Source: CALBPI01 sp039815365 (lineage in GTDB: Bacteria; Pseudomonadota; Gammaproteobacteria; Steroidobacterales; Woeseiaceae). From it: a stretch of 9,893 nt of DNA. The translations under genes were made by a program, and so were the position numbers. The notes under the pieces were generated by a model. The model was not told where the DNA came from. It was given only the letters and a program-made list of their open reading frames with translations, and made no database searches. Shown piece after piece: positions 1 through 7,525 of this stretch (its first letter is position 1; each line of letters begins with the position of its first letter). The stretch spans positions 1 to 9,893 of the forward strand of contig JBCBZK010000130.1 in the NCBI GenBank assembly GCA_039815365.1. The letters run 5' to 3'.

Positions 1-2382
1 CATCCAACCAAGGCCTGCGTTGAAGCGCAGCTCAGGTGTTGACGTACCGAAGTTTGCAAAGTTACGACTGCCTGCACCATCAATAGTGTCACCACCCGCT
101 GCTTGCTCAAGGTCATACCCGAGAATGTAGGTACCCTCGATAAACGGTGCTAACTGACCAACACTGGTCTCCATGTCGTAACGAAGACGGAAATCAACCC
201 CGTTCGTCTCTACTGAGCTTGCGTTGATGAAGCCAACATTGATTTGCGTTACTGGCGAGCCTGGCCCGGCAACACGCTGGACGCGGGTCGGGTCGTTCGT
301 AAACTCGTTCAGGATAGCCTGGAAATTCTCCTGCACGATCACGTCGGTGAATTCGAATGTCCAATAATCAAGATCGAGTACCAGGTTGTCTGTTGGCTCC
401 CAGGAAACACCCAGGTTATAAGCATCAGACTCTTCCGGCACCAGATCCGGATTTGCCGATGAACGCACGGCAGCGAAGTTCGTGCCTGGGTTCAGAGGAT
501 CGGAGATCTGGTTCAGTGACGTGGAACCACCGTTCACCTGGAACAGCGATGGCGCACGGAATGACGTCGAATACGAACCGCGCAGTGTCAGGCGATCTGT
601 AGCGCTCCAGATACCCGCGATTTTCGGGTCTGTCGTCGTACCGGTTGACCCACTGTAGTCTTCGTAACGTAATGCAATCTGCAGATCGAAGTTGTCGGCA
701 AGCGGCAATCCGAATTCGACGAATGCGGCGTTGACGTCACGGTTGCCCGTGAAATCAGGGTTACCGATGACAAACGCGAATCGATCGGCGTTCGCAAGAC
801 TATTGTAGTCGTGAATCAATTCCTCTTTACGACGTTGCACGCCGAACGCCATGCTTGCCGCACCAGCAGGCATATCGAAAATCTCACCGGAAATGACCGC
901 TTCAAGGGTTTGCAGTTCAGACGTTGTGTCCAAAACCTGATCGGCAATAAAGCTGTCGATGACGTCCTGTGAGTTTGGCGCAATCGAGAACGACGATGCG
1001 AACGGGTTGAAGTACTGACACGGGCCAACACCGGCTTGCGCCGTCGGGCTGGTGGCTTCACAACGTGTGCCGCCGAAACCGTTCAGCGCATTCTGGAATT
1101 CACGCGCCAGTGTGTCAGCAGTGGTATTCACGCCTTCGTTCTTCGCGCCGACGTAACTGGCTTGCCAATACCAACCACCGTCAAGCTCGCCTTCGAGTCC
1201 GAAGCTTGTACGCCAGGTATCAATCTCGTTAACCGACGGTGAAGGGTCACCACCGTTACCGATCGCCCGCCCGAAATAGTTAACCGTTTGGCCAAACGGG
1301 TTGTTCGGATGGGTCGCCGGAATCGATGGGAATCGCAAGTTCGGGAACGTTGGTGAGTTACCCCGTTGCGAGCGGTTACGCGCGAATGAAAACTCGCCGT
1401 ACGCCTCGATTGAATCGGTCAATTGGTACTTCGCTTTCGCATAACCGTTCAAACGGGTTTCGTCCGCTTGCAGGTTAAAGAAATCACCGAAATCGAACCG
1501 GCACAGACCAATGTCCAGACCCGGAACCGTTCCCGGTGGTGCCAGCAATTGCGGGATACCGCCGATGAACGCACCGTCAATCGCCGACGTTTCACAACCT
1601 GTCGGGTCGATGAAAGGCGTTGCGCCGATGAAGTAGGAACCCGGGCTACCCAGGCTGCTGCTGTCATCGATCGGGCGGCTGAGGCGTTTCTCCGCCGTCG
1701 TGAGTGGCGTGCGATCGGTGAAACTCAAAGCGGCGATCAAGCTCGTCCGCTCACCTTGCGCGCCGAACAGACCTTGCAGCACGTACTCGCTGGCATCACC
1801 TTCATCCGAGACTGTCTGGTAGTCAGCAGAAACCTCAAACCCTTCGAAATTATCGCGGGTCAGGAAATTCACCACACCGGCGACGGCGTCTGATCCATAC
1901 AGCGCCGCAGCACCGTCTTTCAGAATCTCAATGTTGTCGACAGCGATCATCGGCACTAGTGAGCTGGTATCAACGAAGTTCAAACCGTCGTTGGTTGGCA
2001 GCCCGGTAAGCACCTGTCGCTTGCCGTTCAGCAACACCAGTGTCGACGCAACGCCGAGACCGCGCAGGTTGAAGTTCGAGGTACCGACGGTTGAGTTCTG
2101 AGTGAACGCATCCGGGTTATTCTGCGAACCGGTATTGATCGTTAGTGTCTGGATCACATCGGCAAAGTTCTTTGCGCCGATTTGTTCCAGCTTGGTGGCG
2201 TCGACCGAGTCGATCGGCGATGGAGAATCAAACTGCGATGTGCGACGAATATACGAGCCGGTTACAACCACCTCGTCAATTGCCTCGCCATTCTCTCCGG
2301 ATGTTTGTGCCAGTGTTGGCGTGCTCGCCAACAACATACAGGATAACGGCGCTGCCGCGATCCATGACGGTTTATATTTCAC
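1..2382 (-). CDS. TonB-dependent outer-membrane receptor, C-terminus cut by window edge
   Basis: Outer-membrane beta-barrel transporter that would import a ligand using TonB-ExbBD energy; the substrate is not identifiable. The frame is open for 794 codons to the window edge. Residues 1-25 form a signal peptide (basic KYK, hydrophobic core, cleavage near TLA|Q). A TonB box, DEVVVTGS, lies at about 36-43. The plug domain covers about 45-180, with LRGLG at 106-110, LVLLNGKR at 115-122 and EILKDGAAALYGSDAVAGV at 152-170. The barrel follows and contains STSFRAPSL near 605, a common receptor motif. The last barrel strands and the terminal aromatic residue are missing, probably of the order of 100 residues. 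The start is GTG at 2382: no in-frame ATG comes before codon 16, which lies inside the signal peptide, and a G-rich tract sits 8 nt upstream. It appears to be its own transcription unit, because a terminator lies upstream of it. It is clearly divergent from the second receptor and not a recent duplicate. Confidence 0.93.
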   Translation of the reverse strand, partial: MKYKPSWIAAAPLSCMLLASTPTLAQTSGENGEAIDEVVVTGSYIRRTSQFDSPSPIDSVDATKLEQIGAKNFADVIQTLTINTGSQNNPDAFTQNSTVGTSNFNLRGLGVASTLVLLNGKRQVLTGLPTNDGLNFVDTSSLVPMIAVDNIEILKDGAAALYGSDAVAGVVNFLTRDNFEGFEVSADYQTVSDEGDASEYVLQGLFGAQGERTSLIAALSFTDRTPLTTAEKRLSRPIDDSSSLGSPGSYFIGATPFIDPTGCETSAIDGAFIGGIPQLLAPPGTVPGLDIGLCRFDFGDFFNLQADETRLNGYAKAKYQLTDSIEAYGEFSFARNRSQRGNSPTFPNLRFPSIPATHPNNPFGQTVNYFGRAIGNGGDPSPSVNEIDTWRTSFGLEGELDGGWYWQASYVGAKNEGVNTTADTLAREFQNALNGFGGTRCEATSPTAQAGVGPCQYFNPFASSFSIAPNSQDVIDSFIADQVLDTTSELQTLEAVISGEIFDMPAGAASMAFGVQRRKEELIHDYNSLANADRFAFVIGNPDFTGNRDVNAAFVEFGLPLADNFDLQIALRYEDYSGSTGTTTDPKIAGIWSATDRLTLRGSYSTSFRAPSLFQVNGGSTSLNQISDPLNPGTNFAAVRSSANPDLVPEESDAYNLGVSWEPTDNLVLDLDYWTFEFTDVIVQENFQAILNEFTNDPTRVQRVAGPGSPVTQINVGFINASSVETNGVDFRLRYDMETSVGQLAPFIEGTYILGYDLEQAAGGDTIDGAGSRNFANFGTSTPELRFNAGLGWM

Positions 2383-2470
2383 GAATTGTACCCCCCGCTT
2401 TCGACAAGCGATTAACGTAGCCTTCTCCCAAAAGCCACAAATGCTAACGACACGCCAGCATGAAGGTGTT

Positions 2471-2500
2471 GTTATACGCCAACGAGCCGCTAAGAATCAA
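2471..2500 (-). promoter_or_regulatory. Candidate sigma70 promoter of the left receptor gene
   Basis: Read on the minus strand, a -35-like TTGATT (2495-2500) is followed by an 18-bp spacer and a -10-like TATAAC (2471-2476, 5 of 6 bases matching TATAAT). This would start transcription near 2464 and leave a leader of about 80 nt before the GTG at 2382. It lies just downstream of the terminator of the preceding gene, which fits an independent promoter. No PHO-box-like repeat is seen here. The call rests on hexamer matching only. Confidence 0.45.
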
Positions 2501-2573
2501 ATGTAACAAAGCACTCAGTGTTGTTTTTCCGCACCGCAACATTTTTTGGCATGGCTGCAGCAATCCCTGGAGC

Positions 2574-2607
2574 AAAAAAAAGGCAGACCTGAAAGGCCTG
2601 CCTTTTT
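2574..2607 (-). terminator. Rho-independent terminator of the second receptor gene
   Basis: On the minus strand the stem GGCAGGCC / GGTCTGCC (8 bp, one G-U pair), extended by flanking A-T pairs, closes a TTTCA loop and is followed by eight T. It lies about 30 bp after the TAA of the receptor gene at 2638. On the plus strand the same structure has a shorter T5 tail, so it might work weakly in both directions. It separates the two receptor genes transcriptionally. Confidence 0.9.
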
Positions 2608-2637
2608 GCAACTATCCTGAAGCGGATGTCGCCGTCT

Positions 2638-5379
2638 TTAGTAGTTCCACTGCAACGCGACAGAGAACGACGAGCCTGGATCTTGCTCGAACACGACCAC
2701 GCCTTCACGTTCAATCTGCGTTTGCTCACCGAGCATGTTGCGCGCTTTAGCATTGAAGATCAGTCGATCTGTCGGATACCAGCTGTAGGTGAAATCCAGA
2801 CCATTGAAGGGCTGCTCGAATGCGTCTGGTGCGCCGTTACGACCTGAGGAGTACAAGCGCTCCCCGAAGACGTTGAACACCATCGTCGCAGCATGCTTGC
2901 CGCTCGCCGCGTCCCAACCTAGCGTCACGTTTGCGACGTAGTTGGAAGCAGACGCGAGTTGGCGCTCAGGATTCGTCGGTGCATCCGCGGCCAAACCGGC
3001 AACCAACTCGGAGTCTTGCACCGTGAGGTTGCCCTGGATAAAGAAGCCTTCCCAGCGCTCACCAAGAACCCCAAGGTTCTGCAACGCTTCCAGCTCAATA
3101 CCGTACACTTTCGCGGAGTCAGCATTGATAATCTCGCGCGCAATCGTTGTGTCACTGGCCGCAGACTCAAAGAACTCGATCGGATCCGTGATGTCTTTGT
3201 AAAACAGGCTCACAGTGTAATTGTTGCCGTTACTCGGGAACCACTCGGCGCGCACGTCAAAGTTGTCAACCGATGCAGGACGCACACCTGGGTTGCCGTC
3301 AACCAGATCACCGGTCACAGGATCAATATAGCTGGCGTCCGTGATCTCACGAAGATCCGGTCGGACTGCTGTCTGACTGTAACCAAAACGCATTTGGAAC
3401 GTCTCCGCCATCCAATCACTGATGTAGGTCACTGCAAGCGACGGGAATAAGTCATCGCTTTGGAAAGACGCGTTCGCCAGTGCGACCGGGTCTTGCGTGA
3501 CCTGCGGATCGGTTTCGGTGAAACCCAACGGGTTCCAGTCAAGGGCGACCTGTCGGTAGTCTTCCCAGCGCAGTCCGGCGTTGACGCGCCAGCGATCATC
3601 AAACGTCCAGTCGATTTGTCCGAACGCTGCATCTGTCAGTGTTGCTGCCAAGTAACTCTGATTGTTCGTGCCCTGACGGTTAAAAACGAAATTGTTATTC
3701 GGATTCAAAATGTTCTCATCGGAGAACACCTCGCCGAGTGGGCCTGCCAATACGTCTGCGTTTTCGACGTCCAATGCCCCAATACTAAACTGCGTTTGGC
3801 GATACTCACGCGCTTTGCTGTCCGTATCCCAACCAACGGTCAGATCAATCACGCTGCGTGCCGTATTGAATGGCAACGTGATGCTCAACCCGCTTGATTC
3901 CAATTCGTCATCGAGATCGGTAAAACGATAATCGGCCGCGGTCGCATCCAAAGTGACCGCATCGGAGATGACCTGGCCGGTCACCGGGTCTGTCACTGTT
4001 TGCGACGAAATATTGACCTGATTAGGAATACTCGTTGCTGCTTCCGAATTCGACACATACCAATTGATTTTGGTCGCCGTCGGCAAGAAACTGAAGATAT
4101 TCGAAAACGATCCGAGCGTCTCGCGCGTGAATTCGCCTAGTGTGTGCTCGCCGCGCACCTGATTGACGAGCATGTCACGCTCTTCATAGAGGAAACGATA
4201 ATCGCGGAAACCGATGCCATCTGGGACCTCGCGGTTTTCATTGAAGAAGTCCAACACCGCAGTTTCATCATCAGTGTTGCGCAGGTACAACGACGTGGTG
4301 GTGATTTCATGATCCTCGCCGTAACGAACACCGAAGTTCGCGATACCCGAGATGTTCACAGAGCGCGTTGACTCAACTTCGGTTGCGATGCGCTCTTCGG
4401 GAAAGTTGAAGTTACGCTGGCGCGTGGTTTCTTCACGCCAATTGTTGCCATAGGTACCACCGACGAGAAAGCCCGCTTCCCAGTTCTCGCTCAGCACGAA
4501 GTTGTTACCGACGCTGGCCTTGAAATCAATATCCGGAGAAACGCTTTCTTCTTGCAGGCTCACGTTTCGGTTGAGCTGCGTCGCGAGTTCTCGGTTCAAC
4601 GCCAATGCCTGTGAATTTGCTTCCAACGTCGTTAACGTTGGGTCGCTGCGCTGGATGAACGTCTGCAGACCAGCGACATCAACGCGCCCCTGATTTGCTA
4701 CGACCGTGTTGAACAAATCTTGTGACAACGCACGGGTACCGTCATCGGTACCCCAGTCATCATCGCCACCGCCAGCGTAGGTAAATGCGTTACCGCTCGT
4801 TTGTGAATTGAAGCCGCTGCCGATCTCAAACTGGGCAACGAACCGATCCGGAATGCCTTTGGTGCGCACATCAACACTGCCACCGGCAAAGTTAGCCGGC
4901 ATATCCGCAGTGTACGCTTTTTGTACACGCAGTGACTGAACGATTGCTGTGGGAAAAATGTCGAGCGGTATCACGTTACGCGTAAGGTCAGGCGACGGAA
5001 TTCTTGCGCCGTTCAGTGTGCTTTGCGAGTAGCGCTCGCCAAGACCGCGGATGTAAACGAACTGGTCGTTGACCAGTGTCAACCCTGGCACACGCTTTAA
5101 CGCAACGGCAACCGTGGAGTCACCCAACCTGCTGATCTGGTCAGCGCCGAGCAAATCTGTCACTGCCGCATCATCCATTCGCTCAACGACCAGTGACTGG
5201 CTGCTATTCAACAACCGCCCAAGCGTCACGATTTCATCGATCGGCGCTTCCAGTTGTGGCGAGGCGATGGAACCACCTTCTTCATCGGTAGCGTCTTCTG
5301 CTTCCTGGGCAGATGCCAACGGCGCCACCATAAGACTAGCGAGATAGACGGATGAGAGAATTTTCCAAGATTGCTTCAT
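2638..5379 (-). CDS. TonB-dependent outer-membrane receptor (partner of the upstream lipoprotein)
   Basis: A complete 913-residue outer-membrane transporter. The signal peptide is residues 1-24 (MKQSWK, hydrophobic core, ASA|Q). An acidic linker leads to the TonB-box-like IDEIVTLGR at about 47-55. The plug (about 60-180) carries the subfamily signature RGLGERYSQSTLNG (111-124), then IPSPDLTRNVIPLDIFP, and ends in FAGGSVDVRTK. The barrel includes SQTAVRPDLREI near 670 and ends in ALQWNY, the C-terminal aromatic typical of Bam-assembled proteins. I chose ATG 5379 because it gives a clean signal peptide; a TTG four codons upstream (5391) is the alternative, and neither has a strong ribosome site. 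It follows the lipoprotein gene in the same direction with about 170 bp between them, and ends at a strong terminator. I saw no convincing promoter in the gap, so expression probably comes from the PHO-box promoter upstream of the lipoprotein. The substrate is unknown. Confidence 0.95.
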   Translation of the reverse strand: MKQSWKILSSVYLASLMVAPLASAQEAEDATDEEGGSIASPQLEAPIDEIVTLGRLLNSSQSLVVERMDDAAVTDLLGADQISRLGDSTVAVALKRVPGLTLVNDQFVYIRGLGERYSQSTLNGARIPSPDLTRNVIPLDIFPTAIVQSLRVQKAYTADMPANFAGGSVDVRTKGIPDRFVAQFEIGSGFNSQTSGNAFTYAGGGDDDWGTDDGTRALSQDLFNTVVANQGRVDVAGLQTFIQRSDPTLTTLEANSQALALNRELATQLNRNVSLQEESVSPDIDFKASVGNNFVLSENWEAGFLVGGTYGNNWREETTRQRNFNFPEERIATEVESTRSVNISGIANFGVRYGEDHEITTTSLYLRNTDDETAVLDFFNENREVPDGIGFRDYRFLYEERDMLVNQVRGEHTLGEFTRETLGSFSNIFSFLPTATKINWYVSNSEAATSIPNQVNISSQTVTDPVTGQVISDAVTLDATAADYRFTDLDDELESSGLSITLPFNTARSVIDLTVGWDTDSKAREYRQTQFSIGALDVENADVLAGPLGEVFSDENILNPNNNFVFNRQGTNNQSYLAATLTDAAFGQIDWTFDDRWRVNAGLRWEDYRQVALDWNPLGFTETDPQVTQDPVALANASFQSDDLFPSLAVTYISDWMAETFQMRFGYSQTAVRPDLREITDASYIDPVTGDLVDGNPGVRPASVDNFDVRAEWFPSNGNNYTVSLFYKDITDPIEFFESAASDTTIAREIINADSAKVYGIELEALQNLGVLGERWEGFFIQGNLTVQDSELVAGLAADAPTNPERQLASASNYVANVTLGWDAASGKHAATMVFNVFGERLYSSGRNGAPDAFEQPFNGLDFTYSWYPTDRLIFNAKARNMLGEQTQIEREGVVVFEQDPGSSFSVALQWNY

Positions 5380-5450
5380 TTTAAAACCCAATTTTCAAAG
5401 CAAATGCGGTGTATGCACTACTGCGCCATTAACCACTTTTAGAATCGTAA

Positions 5451-5477
5451 GGCGCCGCACTTGTGCTGCACGGCGCC
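5451..5477 (-). repeat. Intercistronic inverted repeat (GC-rich hairpin)
   Basis: Perfect 7-bp arms ggcgccg (5451-5457) and cggcgcc (5471-5477) around a 13-nt centre, which also contains gcac-tt-gtgc. Read leftward, the stem is followed by TTACGATTCT, which is not a good U tract, so it is at most a leaky terminator. It sits between the lipoprotein gene and the receptor gene and would be in their common transcript. Confidence 0.6.
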
Positions 5478-5490
5478 TCACTAATTTGAG

Positions 5491-5527
5491 GTACCCATCA
5501 CGCCCAAACCATGCGCGTGATGGGTAC
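5491..5527 (-). repeat. Intercistronic inverted repeat, 13-bp perfect stem
   Basis: Arms gtacccatcacgc (5491-5503) and gcgtgatgggtac (5515-5527) are perfect reverse complements separated by 11 nt. It lies about 20 bp after the TAG of the lipoprotein gene. There is no T run on either side, which argues against a canonical intrinsic terminator. A 3'-end stabiliser or RNA-processing element that gives more lipoprotein than receptor message is a reasonable inference. Confidence 0.65.
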
Positions 5528-5548
5528 TCATCGACCGTGGCTACCGGA

Positions 5549-7210
5549 CTACGGTGTGAACCACAGGTTTGCATCACGTGTGCCGTTCTCGTCGCGCAGG
5601 CCGAACGTCCAGCCTTGCGTCCAATCATCAGCACCGCTGACCACGCCGCCGATATAGGCATTGTTGACCGGCGTCAGCATAGGATCAGCACCGTCAATCA
5701 ACAGCGAAGATGCCATGTCGAGGGAGTAGTAACCGTCGGTTGCATCGAGCAACTGAAGGTCAGTATCCGCGTTAGATGTCGGGTTAACGATCCCGGTCAG
5801 CGTTGCGAATGCGTTGCCATTCGCTTCAGCAAATGTCTGCTCTGAGAACGTTCCACCGCGTTCGCGCTCTTCGCAGGCGAAACCCGTGCCGGAGATAACC
5901 AAGTCGCCGTCTGTAGCGGCTGTTTGAGAGCGGTTATCGATGCGCAGGCAGTAATTGTCGTTGGCAGAGGTAGCGTCGTTCGCGCCATAAGATGCAATGA
6001 CGAGCGAGTCGTTGATCGTTGGGAAAAGACCTTCACGCAAGCGCCAACCCGCGCCTGGATCGTGCGTTGCAGTAGCTGCGCCATTGGTAGAAATGATGCA
6101 GGTCAGGTTGTTGATGACCGGACGAGAGTTGATCCCCTGAGCAATCGTTGCTTCGACTTCCGGATCTGTGAGATCACCGAATGAGCCGATGCCGTCTGCC
6201 TCGATGCAGTGGTTACCGTCGGTCTCGTTCTGGATGACCAGAGCGTTGGTAATCGTGCCTGAATAACCTTCATCGATGTCGATCGCATCATCGCGGACGT
6301 ACATTGCCAACAGGTTGGTGAAGTTCACCGCGCCGCCAAACATCTCGATGCCATCGTCGAATGTGGAGTAAACCTGCAGATTCTCGATCAGCGTGTTACG
6401 ACCAACGCCGCCGAACGAAATGCCGTTCAGCTCGTCACCGTTACCGACGGTTGCGCCAGTGTGCTTGACAATCACGTATTCAAGGCGACCAGAGCTATCG
6501 TCGTTGTTTGCGCCACCGTATTGCGACTCATCCAGACCCGCTGCGCCTTCAGCGTCAACGTGGCAGTCAGCTGTCGCAAGATCACCGCCAGCAACCGTGC
6601 CGGTGTAGGCGCACTTGTTTGTGACGCCGAAGCCATTGATGACCATGCCGCCCCACTGCTGTACCGCATCGAACGCAACCGTGCCGTCGACATCGGACTG
6701 AGACGTGAAGGTGATCGGCGCATCAGCGCGGCCAACCGCAAACATCTGTGAGCCACGGTTGATGATCAAAAAGTCAGCATTCGTCTGCCAAGCCAACGTC
6801 GCGCCAGCTTCAACCGTCAATACTGGACCATCGCCGCCTTCTGTGATGTTAGCCGCTGCAAGACCCGCGTCGGTATCGAATGTTTCACCAATGAACAGGC
6901 TACCTTCGAAGATATGGGCACCGCCATTCGCCAACGCTGGAATCGTCAGGTCGACGGTGATGTTGTTGCCTGCGTCAGCGAAAGATGGGGCATACACGCA
7001 GTTTGTGCCGTCGAAGGTACCCGAGATTTCCTGACCGCCGCTGTTCGTGTAGCTAGCGCAGACGTCGTTTGCACTGCCGCCGGTATTCGTGCTGGTCGTG
7101 TTGTTACTGTTGGTCACAGCTGTGACTGGCTCAATATTGATATCGCCACCGCCACAACCGGCAAGTGCAGACAAAGCAATGACGCCTGTAATCAGGGTAG
7201 TGCGCTTCAT
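5549..7210 (-). CDS. Outer-membrane lipoprotein, probable right-handed parallel beta-helix
   Basis: A 553-residue lipoprotein. The signal sequence ends in the lipobox LAGC with the lipidated Cys at 19; the following Gly residues, not Asp, favour sorting to the outer membrane. Residues 24-48 are a Ser/Thr/Asn/Gly-rich flexible tether. From about 95 onward, short repeated strand-turn units (LTVEAGATLAW, LIINRGSQMFAVG, ADAPITFTS, QWGGMVINGFG, LNGISFGGVGRNTLIENLQV) resemble beta-helix proteins known from Bacteroidota and proteobacteria, where an Ala/Gly-rich core is followed by DDGIEMFGG-type turns (here 286-293). Eight further cysteines (51, 71, 200, 216, 335, 371, 421, 446) could form disulfides. 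Acidic turns near 285 and 306-315 could bind a cation. No catalytic motif is recognised. The ATG at 7210 is preceded by GGAG with 8-nt spacing and gives the clean lipobox; an in-frame start 17 codons upstream is unlikely. It is first gene of a unit with the receptor at 2638-5379. Confidence 0.88.
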   Translation of the reverse strand: MKRTTLITGVIALSALAGCGGGDINIEPVTAVTNSNNTTSTNTGGSANDVCASYTNSGGQEISGTFDGTNCVYAPSFADAGNNITVDLTIPALANGGAHIFEGSLFIGETFDTDAGLAAANITEGGDGPVLTVEAGATLAWQTNADFLIINRGSQMFAVGRADAPITFTSQSDVDGTVAFDAVQQWGGMVINGFGVTNKCAYTGTVAGGDLATADCHVDAEGAAGLDESQYGGANNDDSSGRLEYVIVKHTGATVGNGDELNGISFGGVGRNTLIENLQVYSTFDDGIEMFGGAVNFTNLLAMYVRDDAIDIDEGYSGTITNALVIQNETDGNHCIEADGIGSFGDLTDPEVEATIAQGINSRPVINNLTCIISTNGAATATHDPGAGWRLREGLFPTINDSLVIASYGANDATSANDNYCLRIDNRSQTAATDGDLVISGTGFACEERERGGTFSEQTFAEANGNAFATLTGIVNPTSNADTDLQLLDATDGYYSLDMASSLLIDGADPMLTPVNNAYIGGVVSGADDWTQGWTFGLRDENGTRDANLWFTP

Positions 7211-7218
7211 GGGAAAGA

Positions 7219-7222
7219 CTCC
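7219..7222 (-). promoter_or_regulatory. Ribosome binding site deciding the lipoprotein start
   Basis: GGAG on the minus strand, within GCGGAG, lies 8 nt before ATG 7210. It supports that start over the in-frame upstream start at 7261, which would put 17 non-signal-like residues in front of the lipoprotein signal. Confidence 0.7.
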
Positions 7223-7335
7223 GCTTAAATAAATAATATGATGCTTGGGTGAGCGCACCATTGAATCGCGACATCGGCCGTTGGGACCGGAGCTTAGCGA
7301 CTACTCTGACGCGCCGTGCAAGAAGTTCGGGCGGA

Positions 7336-7341
7336 ACACTA
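7336..7341 (-). promoter_or_regulatory. Candidate -10 hexamer of the PHO-box promoter
   Basis: TAGTGT on the minus strand begins exactly 10 bp after the last 7-bp PHO repeat. As I recall it, the E. coli phoA promoter has the same 10-bp gap. It matches TATAAT at T1, A2 and T6, the most conserved positions. No -35 hexamer is needed at PhoB-dependent promoters, where PhoB replaces sigma70 contact. Transcription would start near 7329, giving a leader of about 120 nt to ATG 7210. Confidence 0.5.
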
Positions 7342-7351
7342 GGACGGGACT

Positions 7352-7391
7352 GTGAAAGTAAAATGACACATGTATTACAGAAATATGACAG
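7352..7391 (-). promoter_or_regulatory. Tandem double PHO box (predicted PhoB binding site)
   Basis: Read on the minus strand, four 7-mers follow each other at an exact 11-bp period: CTGTCAT (7385-7391), CTGTAAT (7374-7380), GTGTCAT (7363-7369) and CTTTCAC (7352-7358), with 4-bp spacers ATTT, ACAT and TTTA. The established PHO box is two CTGTCAT-like 7-mers separated by 4 AT-rich bases; this site is two such boxes in tandem. Its orientation and spacing to the -10 at 7336-7341 point to activation of the leftward lipoprotein-receptor unit under phosphate limitation. PhoB or a close orthologue as the binder is inferred from the motif. Confidence 0.85.
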
Positions 7392-7434
7392 TCGATAGAT
7401 GTCAGGTACTTACGCGGTATACCCGCGCTATCGA
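7392..7434. repeat. Nested dyad in the divergent intergenic region
   Basis: Perfect 7-bp arms tcgatag (7392-7398) and ctatcga (7428-7434) enclose a second dyad, cgcgg-tatac-ccgcg (7413-7427), whose centre holds the 8-bp palindrome ggtatacc (7416-7423). It sits directly beside the PHO boxes and about 90 bp before the rightward gene at 7526. It could be an operator or a leader hairpin. The rest of the 315-bp gap (7211-7525) holds the PHO promoter, the lipoprotein leader and a weak -10-like tatgat at 7491-7496 facing rightward with no good -35. Confidence 0.4.
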
Positions 7435-7525
7435 AGCGCCCGCTGACGCTTTGTCGCTGGCAAATTTCGTGAACTCGCGCACGGTATCGGTATGATATGC
7501 GTGGTTCCAAAACAACAGAGCGATA

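Noticed and set aside
1423..1893. Open frame of 156 codons on the plus strand
   Set aside because: It lies wholly antisense to the left receptor gene, its protein is rich in Arg/Thr with no recognisable motif, and it has no ribosome site. It is a shadow of the real coding strand.
2391..2396. Run of six C (G6 on the coding strand) before the GTG start, as a phase-variation tract
   Set aside because: Too short to be a likely slippage tract; it is better explained as part of the ribosome-binding region.
2102..2506. Plus-strand open frame of 134 codons crossing the start of the left receptor
   Set aside because: It is antisense to the signal peptide and plug, covers the candidate promoter, and shows no family resemblance.
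2959..3897. Two plus-strand open frames (163 and 145 codons) inside the second receptor
   Set aside because: Both are antisense to an intact 913-residue receptor with a clear signal peptide and C-terminal signature; no independent support.
5380..5450. Separate promoter for the second receptor
   Set aside because: No -35/-10 pair with acceptable matches and no PHO-like repeats were found in the gap.
7211..7261. N-terminal extension of the lipoprotein from 7261
   Set aside because: It would place 17 residues before a complete lipoprotein signal peptide; the GGAG at 7219-7222 fits the internal ATG.
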